Shown piece by piece: positions 24,676 through 36,988 of a stretch of 64,000 nt of DNA. Source of the stretch: Neckera pumila (lineage: Eukaryota > Streptophyta > Bryopsida > Hypnales > Neckeraceae); assembly GCA_963969595.1 (NCBI GenBank), contig OZ018413.1:2730501-2794500 (forward strand), written 5' to 3'. Position numbers and translations under genes: made by a program. Every line of letters starts with the position of its first letter. Position 1 is the stretch's first letter. The notes beneath the pieces are model-generated. The model made no database searches. It worked only from the letters and a program-made list of their open reading frames with translations, and was not told the origin of the DNA.

Positions 24676-25030
24676 AAAACAAAAACATTTGCAACAATAT
24701 GGTTGCAGTTACGTTTGTTTGCAGTATTGAAACAACACTGTTTCAAATACGTTGCAGTATTGAAACATTATAGTTTGTTGCAGTATTGCTTTTGTCAAGC
24801 AATTGAAAAATAATATTGAAGTTGCATACAATTTAACAACTCCATGTAGCAAAATTGTTGCAATATTGAAATTGTAATTAACTTTAGCAGTATTGAAACA
24901 TATTTGAATCATAAATGTTTTGCAATACTTTTCAATTTTCAGTTGCAATTGAAACATTTTGCAATCATTATTGTTGCAATATTGCAACAATTTAAAAATG
25001 ATTCAAATCTGTTGCAATCTTGTTTTTATT
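24676..25030. repeat. TTGCAATATTG-rich palindromic array
   Basis: Many short copies of TTGCAATATTG, GCAGTATTGAAACA and their reverse complements occur in both orientations. A similar stretch lies at 40505-40800. The ends are not well defined. Confidence 0.65.
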
Positions 25031-26087
25031 TGTGTTGTTATAATACATTATTGTGTTGTTGTAAGATTCATTTATTATGAAATTATTGCTAGTAGCAATG
25101 CACTTTTCCTATTTGGTTTTAATTGAGGGGGCCTTGAGCCCCTGTCCAGCCTCTTTTGGCTTTCACAGCAATGCACTTTTCTGTATTAATATTTATATTT
25201 GAGTTTTACTAGAAATTGTATTGTTGTAAATTAAATTAAGCTATACTTGTATTGTTGTAAATCAAATTAAACTATAATTGTATTTTTATTGAATTTCGTC
25301 AATATTGCAAATATATTGTTATAAATCTAATTGTTCAAATAGATTGAATCCACAATTTTTCATGTACTCATACCTTGGTTATTCTGACACCAATATTCAA
25401 AGCCTCATTCCCATAGACTAATTTCATTTATTAACTTTGAACTCAAAATCTTTTAATTCGTAAGTGTTCAAAAGAAGATCATTGTTTTCACATTGCTTCC
25501 CAATATGCCATATTTGACTCACTATGTCCATGACATTTATGACTCTTCTAAAGCGCTAAAAAAACATACACTATATATGTACATATTATGCCACTAAAGG
25601 TTTTGGACGATGTTTTCATCAAAAACGCTCCATCACTGGCATTTGGAATAGAAATACCAAATTCTAGGAAATACAACATTTTTGGATACATTCATGTAAC
25701 CATAGGATCTTGTAGTAAGCTGGTTTGAGAAGATGTAGAAATTTTCTTAGGATTTTTAGTGTTTTGATTAACATGTAGAAAAAATAGGATCCCTAAAGTA
25801 CACAAGGTCACACTTGTATGAAACAATATCCATGTTGGTGGTGCTTCTTTGGATTCATTCCTCAACAAAAGTTTTCTACATGTTTAAGAATTTTATGATA
25901 ATTTGGAATGGCGCATTATATAAGTATAAAATAATAAGTAGAAAGAAGTATGAATTAGTTCAAATTATCAATTTGTAAAGAATTTCGTTATAGATATGAA
26001 AAATGTCAATTTCAGTGGTTTATAAGTTGCAATATATAATATACTTTATGTGGATTTTATTTTTTTCCAATAAAATTGAAAATTGAA

Positions 26088-27028
26088 TTAAACCCTAAAG
26101 GACCAAGGCATTTTTTTGGCCAAGTAACATTCAAATCATCCATTTTTATAGCAAAGAGTAATAAAATTTGAAAACTGGTTTTTTGAAACATCTAACTATA
26201 CGATCTTACACCTAATTAGTATAATAATGTGTAGAAAAAATTTCAAATTTCTTGATTGCACAAATTGCTAAATATTTGCGATTAAAGTGCACAAAAATTA
26301 TTCTTCAGCACATTGCGGGACTACATCATTTGACTTCAAACTTTTCAACTGTAATTTTTAACACTACAAGTTTCTGAGCTGTAAATCTTTATGGTGGAGA
26401 ATTGAATTCAAAGTCTAGAAAAACAAACCCTCAAAAATACCTTAGTTTTCATACTGCATGAACTTGTTAACTACAAATAGGTACAAGTGAAAAGGAAAAT
26501 CAATCTAAATTGTTAATATATCTAAAATAGAATTAAAACGCATTAAATTCAATGGCGAGATTGTTCTACCAAGGAAGTGAAGCAAGTAGAACATATGGAA
26601 TTTTTATTTTTAAACTTATAGAAATTTCATCCATAAATGAATTCTACTACTTATTTTTTCAAGAAGATGCACTAATTGCCCAAGGAACAAGATTGTCCAT
26701 AACTTCCTCATTACAAATCCAAATGGAATTAATTGAATCAAAACTTTTGAAGTAGACAAAATATCATCTATGAGGAAAAATAATTAAAAATATAACCCAC
26801 GAACTTTTGGAATCATTTTTTGTTGCCCCCTTTCCTCCCTCCCTCCCAAATTCCAAGCTGTTTGGTGCATAACTTTTGTCTTTGAACACCAAATGAAAAA
26901 CAAATTACATTTTTAAAAAGCTAATCACTCTTTTATCTTCAGAATAAAATATAAAAAATAAAGACAAAATTGGAGCCCGCATCTGCCCAAGATTCCCATT
27001 TTCCCCTAAAGGGACAACGCTCCTTTAA
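26088..27028. mobile_element. TTAA element 3, nested in element 5
   Basis: It starts TTAAACCCTAAAGGACCAAG and ends GGGACAACGCTCCTTTAA. It is most like element 2, with the same GGGACTACAT-like and GATCTTACACC blocks. It inserted at a TTAA in the host element. Confidence 0.75.
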
Positions 27029-27970
27029 TCCCTAAAGGTTTTTTGACTATGCTTTCACCAAAACCGCTCCAAAACTGCCATTTCTAATACAAGTACCAAA
27101 TTTTAGAAAAAAAAGACATTTTTAAACAAATTTAACGGTAGGATCTTGTAGTGCATTGGTTTAAGAAGATGTGGAAAAAATTTCAGAATTTTCTACCATG
27201 TAGATTGCAAGATAATAGCATTTGAATTGACAAAAATCCTTTTTTAATCACTGCAAAAAATCGGGCAGCTGCCCTTCACAAGGTCATATTTAGATGAAAA
27301 AATGTCCAAAATGGTGGTTACTCTTTGGGTTCATTCTTCAAGGCAAGTTGGCTACATGCTTGAAAATTTTCAGATCATTTGGAATTGTACAACATATAGG
27401 AAAAAAATAGTAAGTAGGAAGAGGTAGAGAATGACTCAAAATACTAAATTGTCAAGAATTTAATTATGGAATTAAGAAATGCCAATCCCAGTGGTTGTAA
27501 TGTTGTAATAAACAATATACACCCAATGTTTTTTGTTTTATTCAGAAATATTGAAAATCGAGTTAGAAAAAGGACTTCAAAGTTTATTTTAGAGTAGAGA
27601 TTCCATAACTACCCTCCAACTAAGAATCCTTATAACTTTTGACTTGTTAGTCCAAATGGAATAATTTAAAGCTTTCCAAGTATATATAAATCTAAAAAAA
27701 CAATTTCAAATTTTAATTTTTCAAAAAAGTGTTTTTTAAAGATTTTTTTGAGCTGCCCGGACTACCTGTCGAACGCCAAAAATTACATATCATGCAATAA
27801 CTTTTTACCCATACAGCCAAAAGTTATGAAAATTGTTGGGACTTGAAGCTACTCCTCGGGCGCATCTTGCGTGAAAAATTCAAAGAAAAAAATCAAAATT
27901 TCCATTTGTAGTGAGCTGCCCAAAATTGCTATGTTGCCAAAAAAATGGTGTTTGGTCCTTTAGGGGTTAA
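27025..27970. mobile_element. TTAA element 4, sharing a TTAA with element 3
   Basis: It starts TTAATCCCTAAAGG and ends CCTTTAGGGGTTAA. It is very similar along its length to 61899-62839, including GGGCAGCTGCCCTTCACAAG, so these two are probably the youngest pair in the window. It abuts element 3 at the shared TTAA 27025-27028. Confidence 0.8.
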
Positions 27971-28655
27971 AGGCTAAATAAAGGATTTCAAAGTTGGTTT
28001 TACAATAGGAAATGCATAAGTTCTTGCAAACTGTAACTCTTCAAAACTCTCATCTCAATAGTCAAAATTGAATGGTTCATAGCTTTCCACGTATTTATAA
28101 ATTTGTAGAACCGATTTCCAAATTATATTCTTCAAAAAAGTGATTTTTGAAATAAAAAAAATTACTACTGAGGCGGCCTACGCAAACTTCTTTATTTCTT
28201 TAAGATACAAAGATATTCTGGTTTTTTGAAGAGCCATTGGGCACTTAAAATAATGAAAGTGACATATCATACAATAACATTTTACCATGATGCCAAAAAA
28301 TGTTGTTTAGGACTTTTGAGGTTAATTGAACATTCATAATAATTTTGTAGTTGTTTGAAAAAAATTATTGAGTAAAAGAATTTGATCAATCTTGCCTCAT
28401 TCAATACTTTGAGACAATTTTTGTTTTTTTGTTTTTGCTCTGATTGTTTCATATGGACAAATTTTTCTAAGCACGAGTCCCCTAAATCTATGCAAAGGGC
28501 ACAAATGTTGACCACTATGCCATAGATGAGGTAATACATTATACCATTGAAATACCATTATAGTCTATAATTATTATGCATGAACTCAGTATGAACTTCT
28601 TCTCTTTAAAACAAATTCAGTACTTTTCCTTTGTTTTGTTTAAAGCTAAAATATA

Positions 28656-29092
28656 TCATACTTTCCAAAAGTCTTGTAAAATTGGCGGAGTCGTAGTTAA
28701 TGACACCATTGCTTGAAATAACAAAGTTTCAAAATATTGACCTAGGTTTCTAAAATCTGGCACAATGTGAATAGATTTCATTATCCTATTTATTTCTATG
28801 ATCTCATATGACTCTTGGATATTTTCAAACCATTTCAATACAGGACACTTCACTGTATTATCAAATTCTATCTCTTCATACATTCTTACTAAACACAATT
28901 CTTTGGTTATATAATTGTCTCCATCTTCTTTTACGTTGCACTTGAACAGAAGGCGGAGTTGAGCATAATATGTCCTCTTGGTTTCATTCTCTTCTTCCAT
29001 TTTTATTGAAATGTTGCCAAACCATTCTTTGGAATGGAATGATGATGTTGCACAAGTAAATGCTGGAGTTGTTTCAAACCTTGAGCTCTGAC
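28656..29092 (-). CDS. C-terminal exon of probable transposon-associated protein
   Basis: Following a splice acceptor (CCAG) at about 29093, the frame reads GQSSRFETTPAF and continues through YYAQLRLLFKC, LVRMYEEI, CPVLKW, YEIIEINRIM and HIVPDF to a stop. This succession resembles a domain found in plant and fungal proteins linked to Kyakuja/CACTA-type transposons, where a BAH-like fold is followed by a 'YEVI...VHIVPDF' block. That relation is from memory of motif order and should be confirmed. The exon is phase-compatible with the frame ending at 29249. The N-terminal part is not resolved. Confidence 0.45.
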
Positions 29093-29248
29093 CTGGACAT
29101 ACAGCTATAGATCTATAAACTTGTATTATCAGCAAGTATAATCACACAATGGTATACATTCAGTACTGTATTCACATGCATTTGTATTTAATGTTCGAAA
29201 TGTATAATATAAAAATGAAAAAACAGATACTCATGAGCAAATACAAAC

Positions 29249-29476
29249 CTGACTTCCTATCATGTGATTCTTGTTTAGGTAAGCCTCTAGGCAAATCCTC
29301 AAACTTGTAACAATGTCTTCTTGTGACATTATTTTCACAATTTGTTGATGTTGGAGCATTTTTGACTTTATGGATGGGCTTCTTGTAGTTGTAGACAACT
29401 GGAGTCGTTTGATATTCAAATTTGTCAGAAATCCTGCCAAAATATGTTTACCAATCTCCAATGTCTGCAAAGCCAC
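29249..29476 (-). CDS. Upstream exon joined to 28656-29092
   Basis: The minus-strand frame contains QEDIVTSLRICLEAYLNKNH and ends at MIGSQ followed by a GT donor (GTTTGT). Joining to the acceptor at 29092 keeps the frame and gives a continuous reading MIGSQ-GQSSRF. The 5' limit is uncertain. No known domain. Confidence 0.4.
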
Positions 29477-29699
29477 TCACCCTCCCGTATTCCTTTTAAT
29501 ATTTTTGAAAAAAAGTAACACATTTCACATCCACATTTCCTCAATTTGACAAATTCATATTCATGATTCACATATTCATATTCATGATTCACAATACTAA
29601 AAAATAAATCCATAGCACTATACATTTTAAACTCTATTTTCATGTACCTTGTCCAACGTTGCATTCTTCCCAATTGAACGAGAATAAGCTCCATTTCTT

Positions 29700-32370
29700 A
29701 TTGCATCCTTTCTCAACACCTCAAGTCTTCAATTGTATTTTACTATGTGGTCAAGGAAATTTTCTTATCATTGAAGTTTTTTTGGGAACAAGGGCCAGTT
29801 TCACGATTGAGGCAACCGTCAGTGGTGTTGCCGCAGGAACCTCAGTCCTACGGATTTTACACCTGTCTTGAGGGACACGTTTGAGCATGCCAACTGGAGG
29901 TGCTTCTGCCCTAGTAAAGGTGATAGAAGTTGGTCTTTTTGAAGTTGGTTTGATGTCTTTCAAGTTTCAGCAGCATATATCGAGGTTTTGTATTCTGGAT
30001 GTCTTGTATCTTTTACTTCAATGTCAAAGAAGATGTGGTGTTCTGCATAGAGTATATCACAAGAGACTGAGTTCTACTGACTGTAGCTCCAACTCCGTGA
30101 GAGCATCGAAAGTGTATTAATTTATAGACCTTCTCACCCGTCTGCCGGTGATCTTTTGCAAGCAGGCCTTCGAATCTTCAAAGATGTCACAGCCTCCACG
30201 GTAATAATTCGAGCATATCTTTCTGTGCTTCCTTCTTTTTCATGCTGATGTGTGGATTGAGTCTGAATAACCGAGGTGCATATCGGCTTTCCTTATACCT
30301 TCTATTTTTGGATTCAGGCGGTTTCAGTCCCGATTATGAAGGATCACAGGTAGATTCTGATTTAAATAATTATGTATTGGTTGCAGCAATCACACAGGTT
30401 TCAACCACTCATAGAAGTTGACCTGCGAAATCTAACTTCCAACCGTTTGACTTGAATCGTACGTGTTGATTTTTTTATTATCGTCGTGTTGATCGTGTTA
30501 ATATGATACAACGAACCTGGGACTGCTGTTTTCTTGACTCGTGAGACTTCAGTAGGTTAGGATTGTGTTCGGAGGTAATTTTTGTGCACACGAGGTTACA
30601 GTGAGAAATAACTGTTCTGTTCTGCAGCGGGTATCTGGGAGGTTACTCCATTGCCATCGATGTCTGGATCAGGAACTCCTCGATCATTGGTCACAGAAGT
30701 TGTCGAGGTGAAGTCCACAGGGTGGGGCCGATGGAGGCAATGCCAGTATTCAAAGTTTCAGACGACAATACCCTACAATTTTCTTTGTCGGATTGCATGT
30801 GCGGTAGTAATAGTGGTTAGGAGTACTTCTGTGGCATCACGAAAGTTTCATTGATTGGATGACTTGAGTGTGATTCTGTCAAACTAAATGAGTTTGTTTC
30901 TTTTAGGACTTGCTGTCTCAGGTTTGAGGTGGAGCAAGTCCTGACCTGAACACTTTGGAAGCCCAAACTAAAGTAAGGCTGATGAAAGGGGCGAAGAAGA
31001 TGCTGGACATTGCTGACCCACTGTTGGAGTCTCCGAGATTGATGAAGTCTCCAAGGGAATCATCAGTTCATGACTCATGTGAAGAGTTCTATTCAACCGT
31101 TATGGCTTATGACCCTGATGAAGAGGACGAAGACAATTGAGGGAAAAAATGAATTGGTCAGCAAGCTTCAAGTTTGCATTGTTTCCACTTTATTCCACGC
31201 TATGATCGCCAGCAGACCCCAGAATCTGTAGAACTTCTGGAGTTTCAAGTAGACATGAAATGGTTTCTGCTTTTTAGGAACCTGTATTGTCTTATACGTT
31301 TAAAGATGCCAGAAACGGAATAGCGAAGACTAAGCATAGCCCTGATAGTCATGCATCCTTGCGAATAACCCGAGGCAAGCACGTTAAGTGGAAAGTTGAG
31401 GAGCTCCAATCACATAGGGTACCGAGAGGCTTGAAGTACACTCTCCTTGGTCTGTTTGGATTCCAGTTGGTTTGAATCAATTGAGCAGTGAAGCCCATTT
31501 TATAGTTTCTGTAGATGCTGAAAAACATCTCATATGTCCAATTTGAATAATTTTGCAAAAGTTATTGACCTCCAAAGTTTGCAACCAGTCAACCCTGATT
31601 CCGTCCGATAATATCCGATATGACAACTCTATTTCCCAATTTCTATCAAGGAGTGTTTGAAATTCTTGCATTTGCAGGCAATCGTTGTCAGTTGCAGACT
31701 TTCTTGGGATGTTGTACTCGGTAGACCCGCCAAGAGTATTCCAGGTAAACATTCTTATATCTTGCTGCATGTATGATTAGGATATCGCGTGAATTGTTCA
31801 CATCATCTGTCAATCTTCACTAGAAATCGTTGTAAATGTTTTTCAAGTTTTGGGTCTTCAAGTAAGGTACCTCCTGATGTTACATACCATCATACAGCAA
31901 CTAGAGGTAGTCAAGATCTCGACTGGAATGCGCCAACTGGGAACTGGATCCTAATATGTTCTATTCGTCACTAAGAAGGACCATTAATGAAGAGGATTGC
32001 CACAAAAGGTTTTATGGACTTGCACTCTCTCGATGGCATTGAGAATTATGCAATTTACTCTGTTGGCCAAACAGAATTGGTTTACAATGAAAGCAGTTCA
32101 CTGACAAGTCCGCGGGTGTTGGGTAATGGCCTCTCAAGACAAGATGATGGGGGTTTGCTGTTTATTACTCTACCACCTGGCATAGATTCTGGTCATCCTA
32201 TGGGGTGGGAGGGAATAAACACCCAAGCATCCTAGGACCGCGATACCCATTTGCAATCGCAAGAAAGCTTGGGATCTGAAGACGAGTATTACATGCAGGG
32301 TGCAGGCACAGCACAGCGGCATGCAGAAGCCATGTTCAATGCAGATACAGAATGAGATTTTAATCTTCAG
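29700..32370 (+). pseudogene. Unidentified exon-bearing region, probably decayed
   Basis: Several plus-strand segments have coding character but do not form one frame: GYLGGYSIAIDVWIRNSSII (from about 30630, after a CAG acceptor, ending at a GTGAAG donor), a segment ending at 31140 with SVHDSCEEFYSTV and an acidic tail DPDEEDEDN, a DPNMFYSSLRRTINEEDCHKR stretch near 31960, and an overlapping frame ending at 32235. I recognise none of them. Frame breaks between and within segments suggest either missed introns or decay. A solo foldback arm interrupts the area at about 31509-31632. Confidence 0.35.
31509..31632. repeat. Solo arm of the 32736 foldback family
   Basis: GTAGATG, ACATCTCATATGTCCAATTTG, TTATTGACCTCCAAAGTTTGC and GATATGACAACTCTATTTC occur here in the same order as in the right arm of the element at 32736-33002, but no left arm is present. 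Confidence 0.85.
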
Positions 32371-32735
32371 TGGAAGATATTTATTTGATCACAATTTTCC
32401 AGTTGCCTAGTTCCCATGTGGAAGAGAACAATCACGCATCCCGATCTCAATGGGATTTTTTTCCTAATCCTGTTGAGTACAGAAGAAGTGGTCTTCCATC
32501 ATAGAGTTTTTGTGCTTTCCCCCAGACCAAAGGATGGACCACATTGCTTTGCAACCTAGCTGCTGCGTGCAGGTGAACAATTGCGTGTGCTTTCTTGGCA
32601 TATTGAAATTTCGTATTCAATGGATTGAATTTTGCTTTTTGCACGTACTTTGTGCCCGTTGATGATTTCACCCCTCATTGCTGGCGTTCACAGCAAAACA
32701 CAAGTAAAATTTATTTTCGCATGAGCTTTCAAACC

Positions 32736-33002
32736 AGAGTTGTCATATCAGACAGAATTGGACGAATCGGACGGAATCAGGGTTGACTGGCTGCAAACTT
32801 TGGAGGTCAATAACTTTTGCAAAAATGATCCAAATTGGATATATGAGATGTTTTTTGGCATCTACAATTTTTGTAGATGTCAAAAAACATCTCATATGTC
32901 CAATTTGGAAAGTTTTTGCAAAAGTTATTGACCTCCAAAGTTTGCAGCCAGTCAACCCTGATTCCGTCCGATTCGTCCGATTCTGTCCGATATGACAACT
33001 CT
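32736..33002. mobile_element. Near-perfect short foldback
   Basis: The 267-bp sequence is close to a perfect palindrome with ends AGAGTTGTCATATC/GATATGACAACTCT and a centre TCTACAATTTTTGTAGA. Arms of about 125 bp differ at a few positions only. Transcribed RNA would form a long hairpin. Confidence 0.9.
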
Positions 33003-33657
33003 ATTTCAAACTATCAACGCCGTGGATTGCACATCCCCTGATCTGGGAATTATTGTTTGATTGCAAAACATTCGGTAGATAGAATAATGTATGTCACTTG
33101 CATTGCATGCAGCTGTATGTAGTATACATGGGAGCTCGAATGTGGAACCATCCGTCGTCAACACTCTCACCACCTCCCATCACTTGATGTTAGCCTCGGC
33201 CATGGGTGGGTAAGAAGAAATGAACGCCGTTACGTGCGTCAGCTAGGTTATATATTTGTCGATCAAGCACTTTTACTGAACCCTCAATTCAATTCATGTT
33301 TTGCATGCATGTCTTGGAGCTTACGAGTGGATGATATCATGGGTGCATTGAATTAGTGATTTGGAGGAGGGAACAACGGCATTGTTATATAGTTACAAGC
33401 ATGTGTTTAATGGATTTGCTGCCTCCATGATTGCTAGGGAAGGATCTAATTTCAGTTGTTGTATAATTTTGGCTTTTACCAAATACATGTTGTGGGACCT
33501 GTGTGCAGGAAGATGACGTGTACAAGTTCAAGGAGTGTGTGCAAAGTGCATTGCTGTATCAAGATTCTTGAAACAAACATTCGAAGGCCACAAAATGGGA
33601 AGCAATGCGTTTAAAATTGTATGACTTTTTAGAATTGATTGTGCTTTTCATGTGCAG

Positions 33658-34639
33658 GAGAAGAAGGTACTCCTAGAACTAGGGATGATCGTGTGGACCA
33701 AGCTATAGGAAATGAAGGCACCCGTACAGGCAACGCTTCAGGCCGAGGTGGTAGTCCTACTTATCGTGTAGGTCCTCTAAGCAACGGAATGATTAGGATG
33801 CTGCAACAACAAACAACTGACTTGAGAGCCCATGTTCAGTCTCTTCAGGCACAAATCAAGACACAGAAGTTTGTACATGTTCAGTATCATGTGTGTTCAT
33901 GGGAGCACATATGGCCTTGCATGCACATGATCCCGAAGCGTTTGATGTTGGGACTTGATCTAGAGTGCTGTAAGATGAAGCCTTTGGAAGAACACATGAA
34001 AGAGGCTATTTTAAAGGATTCCAATGTTCCAGTGAATGATAGTGAGCAACGCCAAGCCTTTGACAGAGCGTGGGTAAGGGAAATTTGGAAAAAAGTGTTG
34101 ATGACCTTCAACAATTGCCGTGGCCGTTTCTCTACCAGCGCACGCATTGAACTATGGAGGCTTCTTGGAGTCCCAAGATCCAAAAATGGTAGCAAGCAAG
34201 AAATGCTAGATGGGAAACGTAGATTGAGTGCATTTGAGAAAGGTAATTCATGTTTGCACAATTTCAAGAGTTTTTTGTATAGTCTTACAATTTTTAATTT
34301 GTACTTATTTTTTTTTTAATTCTTATCAATGATCTATAGATCAGAAGTGGAGGGTTGAGGGGGATGATCCATATGGAGCGGATGCATTTACAGGGACAAT
34401 TGGCTATGTAAAGTTTGGAAGGAACTACACTCATGCAACACCTCTGCAGTTACTACCAGGACAACTAGCTTGGTTTGCTTACATGGTATGTTTGTATTGT
34501 GGATGCTTTTTTTGTTTAACAATTGTTGTAATGAAGTTATTTGAATTTGGTTATTCACTAATAGGTGTATGCAGCTGGACTTGGCGATGCAAGGAGATTT
34601 CAATCTTACAAAGAATGGAAGTCACGATACAGAAATTGA
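33658..34639 (+). CDS. Three-exon 3' part of an unidentified gene
   Basis: Exon 1 (33658-34242) follows TGTGCAG and ends GAGAAAG|GTAATT. Exon 2 (34340-34485) follows TCTATAG and ends TACATG|GTATGT. Exon 3 (34565-34639) follows ACTAATAG and ends in TGA. Phases match at both junctions (G|AT gives Asp; then phase 0). The product contains a glutamine-rich, probably coiled-coil segment (MIRMLQQQTTDLRAHVQSLQ), an EEHMKEAI region, an RIELWRLLGVPRSKNGSKQ stretch, and a C-terminal part with GQLAWFAYM and GDARRFQSYKEW. An alternative acceptor would extend the end into an acidic coiled-coil tail ending at 34776. The N-terminus is upstream and unresolved. I do not recognise the family. Confidence 0.55.
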
Positions 34640-35434
34640 GGGATATAAAAAAAAGCATCATGGAGGAACGTGAGCGAATGGCCAAAATTGATCTAGTTTT
34701 GGAGGAGGAAGCTGAAGGGGAAACAAATGAGCGTTTTTTTGAAGAGGCTGAGGGGGATAAGTATTACAACCTTTGAAGTGGTTTTTTTTCTTTAGATTTG
34801 TTGGTTTTTGATGTGATTTCAAGCTTGTGTTCGAGATGTATAAAGTACCCGCGGCCCATATATGTACATAGCTTAATCAAGTTACATTCTAATTGTGTTT
34901 GCAATGTGAAAATTTTAACATTTCTTGTCAGTCATGACAACGTGGTGGCAAGCGTTTGTTTCAATAATTGTACTCTATTTTTGAACAGTTGTAATCTGAA
35001 ATTTTAAGTTTTTGGATTTTTGAGGCTTTTGCTTGTTTGTGTTGCAGTCCATCTATTATTGGAAACTAAATGAAATGGATTTAGTTGTATTCATTGTGAC
35101 TTCTTTTCTAAAATGACCAAAATCTCATTTAGATGTTCTTGCGTATCCACATTTGTGAAAACTGTTCTTCAGTTACTAAGGGAATGGACGTTTCCTGAAA
35201 TTGTAACTAGTTCTCTTCCTAAACTAAGTGATTGTATGCTCGTCATTTAGTTGTAGGCTTGAAAGTTGTTTATTAGAGATTACTTATCGAGAATCTCATC
35301 GGGTGAGCAAGATTATATAAATTTGAGCTTTAGTTTCAAAACATAACAATGCTGTGATTGCAGAGCTTGGTCAACAATCGGAACCGAGACCATTGCAAAT
35401 TAACATTTATTTAATATTTTTACTGTTGTATTAG

Positions 35435-36985
35435 GCGTTGGAGAGTTTTGTTTTAGGATGCCCCAGAGATGTTGGACCTCATACTGGCCTGATTTTGGAC
35501 TTGTTTTGAGTACTTAAGTTATGACCCCAATTTCTAGGATGATATAGATGAAGTTCTGGATGAGGATAGTATGGATGGCACAGAAGATGAAAATGAGTAG
35601 GGACTCTGCCTCTCGGATCTTCTTTTTAGAGCATTCTTGTCGAACATGAGCATTCGAGGGAGACACGTTTGACATTTTCTTAGAAGGCTTGTACCTTAAA
35701 ACTGGCTTTTGTTATATATTTATGGCTTGTAAATAGATATTGAATTTCACTCTCGTTAATGATGATTTTTTGGAAAATCTTTTTTATTGGCTGTTAGTCT
35801 TTTAGCTGTTGCAAAATCAGCACGTGGAGTGGATCTCTTGGTGTTTCACTATTTTGGTTGATTCTTTTGATTGAAGGCCTAACAACTTGAATGTCTCTGA
35901 ACAAAGAGAGCGCAGTGGAATACAGGGACGATGAAGATGTGAGCTGGAAAGTGCGAAGGGCTGCTGCCAAAGCCTTGTCCGCTGTGATCTCTTCGCAACC
36001 TGAGATGCTTGCCGAGCTTTATGTTAAAGTAGTTTCTTTGCCCCTTTTTGCAGAAACATGTGAAGTGCAAGCTTGACTGTTCTGTACTCAGTGTGTCCTT
36101 AATATGGTTTTTTTCGTGTAATGGTATTGAATGACACTACCTGGTATGTTAGTACAGAGTTCTGTGGGATTTTTTTGAAGAGCTGATTGTAGATTGGATT
36201 TTTATCTTTCTCCCTTTTTGAACTTCAGTTGAATCAATGCTTACTAATATATCTTGTACTAGTGATCCAGGGCAGTCCAAAATTGATCAAGCGTTTCAAG
36301 GAGAGGGAGGAGAATGTTAAGGTACAAATATTTGTCATCTTCTGTGGTGTGCCAGTAAATAATCTCTGTAATTTTGTTCACACACTAAGTGTCTCTTTCT
36401 ATTTGTCAGATCGATGTTTTCAATGCTTTCATTGATCTTCTCCGGCAAACAGGGTATGTGACCAAAGGCTGTGGAGGCCTTGCCAATCCATTTAGGTACC
36501 CTATTCACATCATGATTTTTCCAAGTCTATCTTCTTGTATATTGCTTATGATCATAATTGCGCCCAGGCGTCTTAGAGCTTCTTGGAACAAGGCAGCATT
36601 TTCTCGTACAATAACCCAGTGAGTGTTGATGCTTTCCCAAGTGTGAAGTTATGTGGATTGTGGCAGCTTGTTGCACGTTCTGCAACAGGAAGTATCAAAG
36701 GTTGTGAAATCGCTTAACAAGCAGCTCCGTGAGAGATCTTTGAAGACAAAGGTGATCCTTAGTTCTGCTGAATCTTTTCTAGATTTGTTGATGTCCTCAT
36801 TTCAGTACTTATGAAGCAGCTGGTACCTAGTAGCCTCTTCATCCGGTGTCTTGTTTCGTTATGTCTTTGTTGTTTTAACAAATGAAGACGTTGACAAGGT
36901 AATGACGTGTTGAATCTGGTGACTTCCTCAAGTAGGGGCATTCTCTGTTCTGAAGGAATTGGTCAAAGTGCTACCCAATTCTCTG
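35435..36985 (+). pseudogene. CAND1: Decayed CAND1 gene fragment
   Basis: CAND1 is the HEAT-repeat exchange factor that binds unneddylated cullins. Six exon-like blocks follow plant CAND1 order. 35435-35597: ALESFVLGCPRD, then EYLSYDPNF after a frameshift and an in-frame TAG before the acidic DDIDEVLDED. 35907-36028: [21 protein letters not shown]. 36271-36321: SPKLIKRFKEREENVK. 36410-36495: IDVFNAFIDLLRQTG, then VTKG. 36689-36751: EVSKVVKSLNKQLRERSLKTK. 36932-36985: VGAFSVLKELVKVLP, whose acceptor is out of phase. Most introns keep GT-AG boundaries. About 150 residues of a family of about 1,200 are represented; nothing further of CAND1 follows. The frameshift and stop mark it as a pseudogene or partial duplicate. 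The intact locus must be elsewhere. Confidence 0.85.
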
Positions 36986-36988
36986 GTT

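Larger units (their letters stand above)
25585..28325. mobile_element. TTAA element 5, split by two nested copies
   Basis: The left part (25585-26087) matches the left half of the family, from the degenerate end ACTAAAGGTTTTGGACG through a GAAAATTGAATTAA stretch. The right part (27971-28325) resumes with AAATAAAGGATTTCAAAG, which follows that point in intact copies, and ends TTTAGGACTTTTGAGGTTAA. Two further family members occupy 26088-27970 between the halves. Confidence 0.7.
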
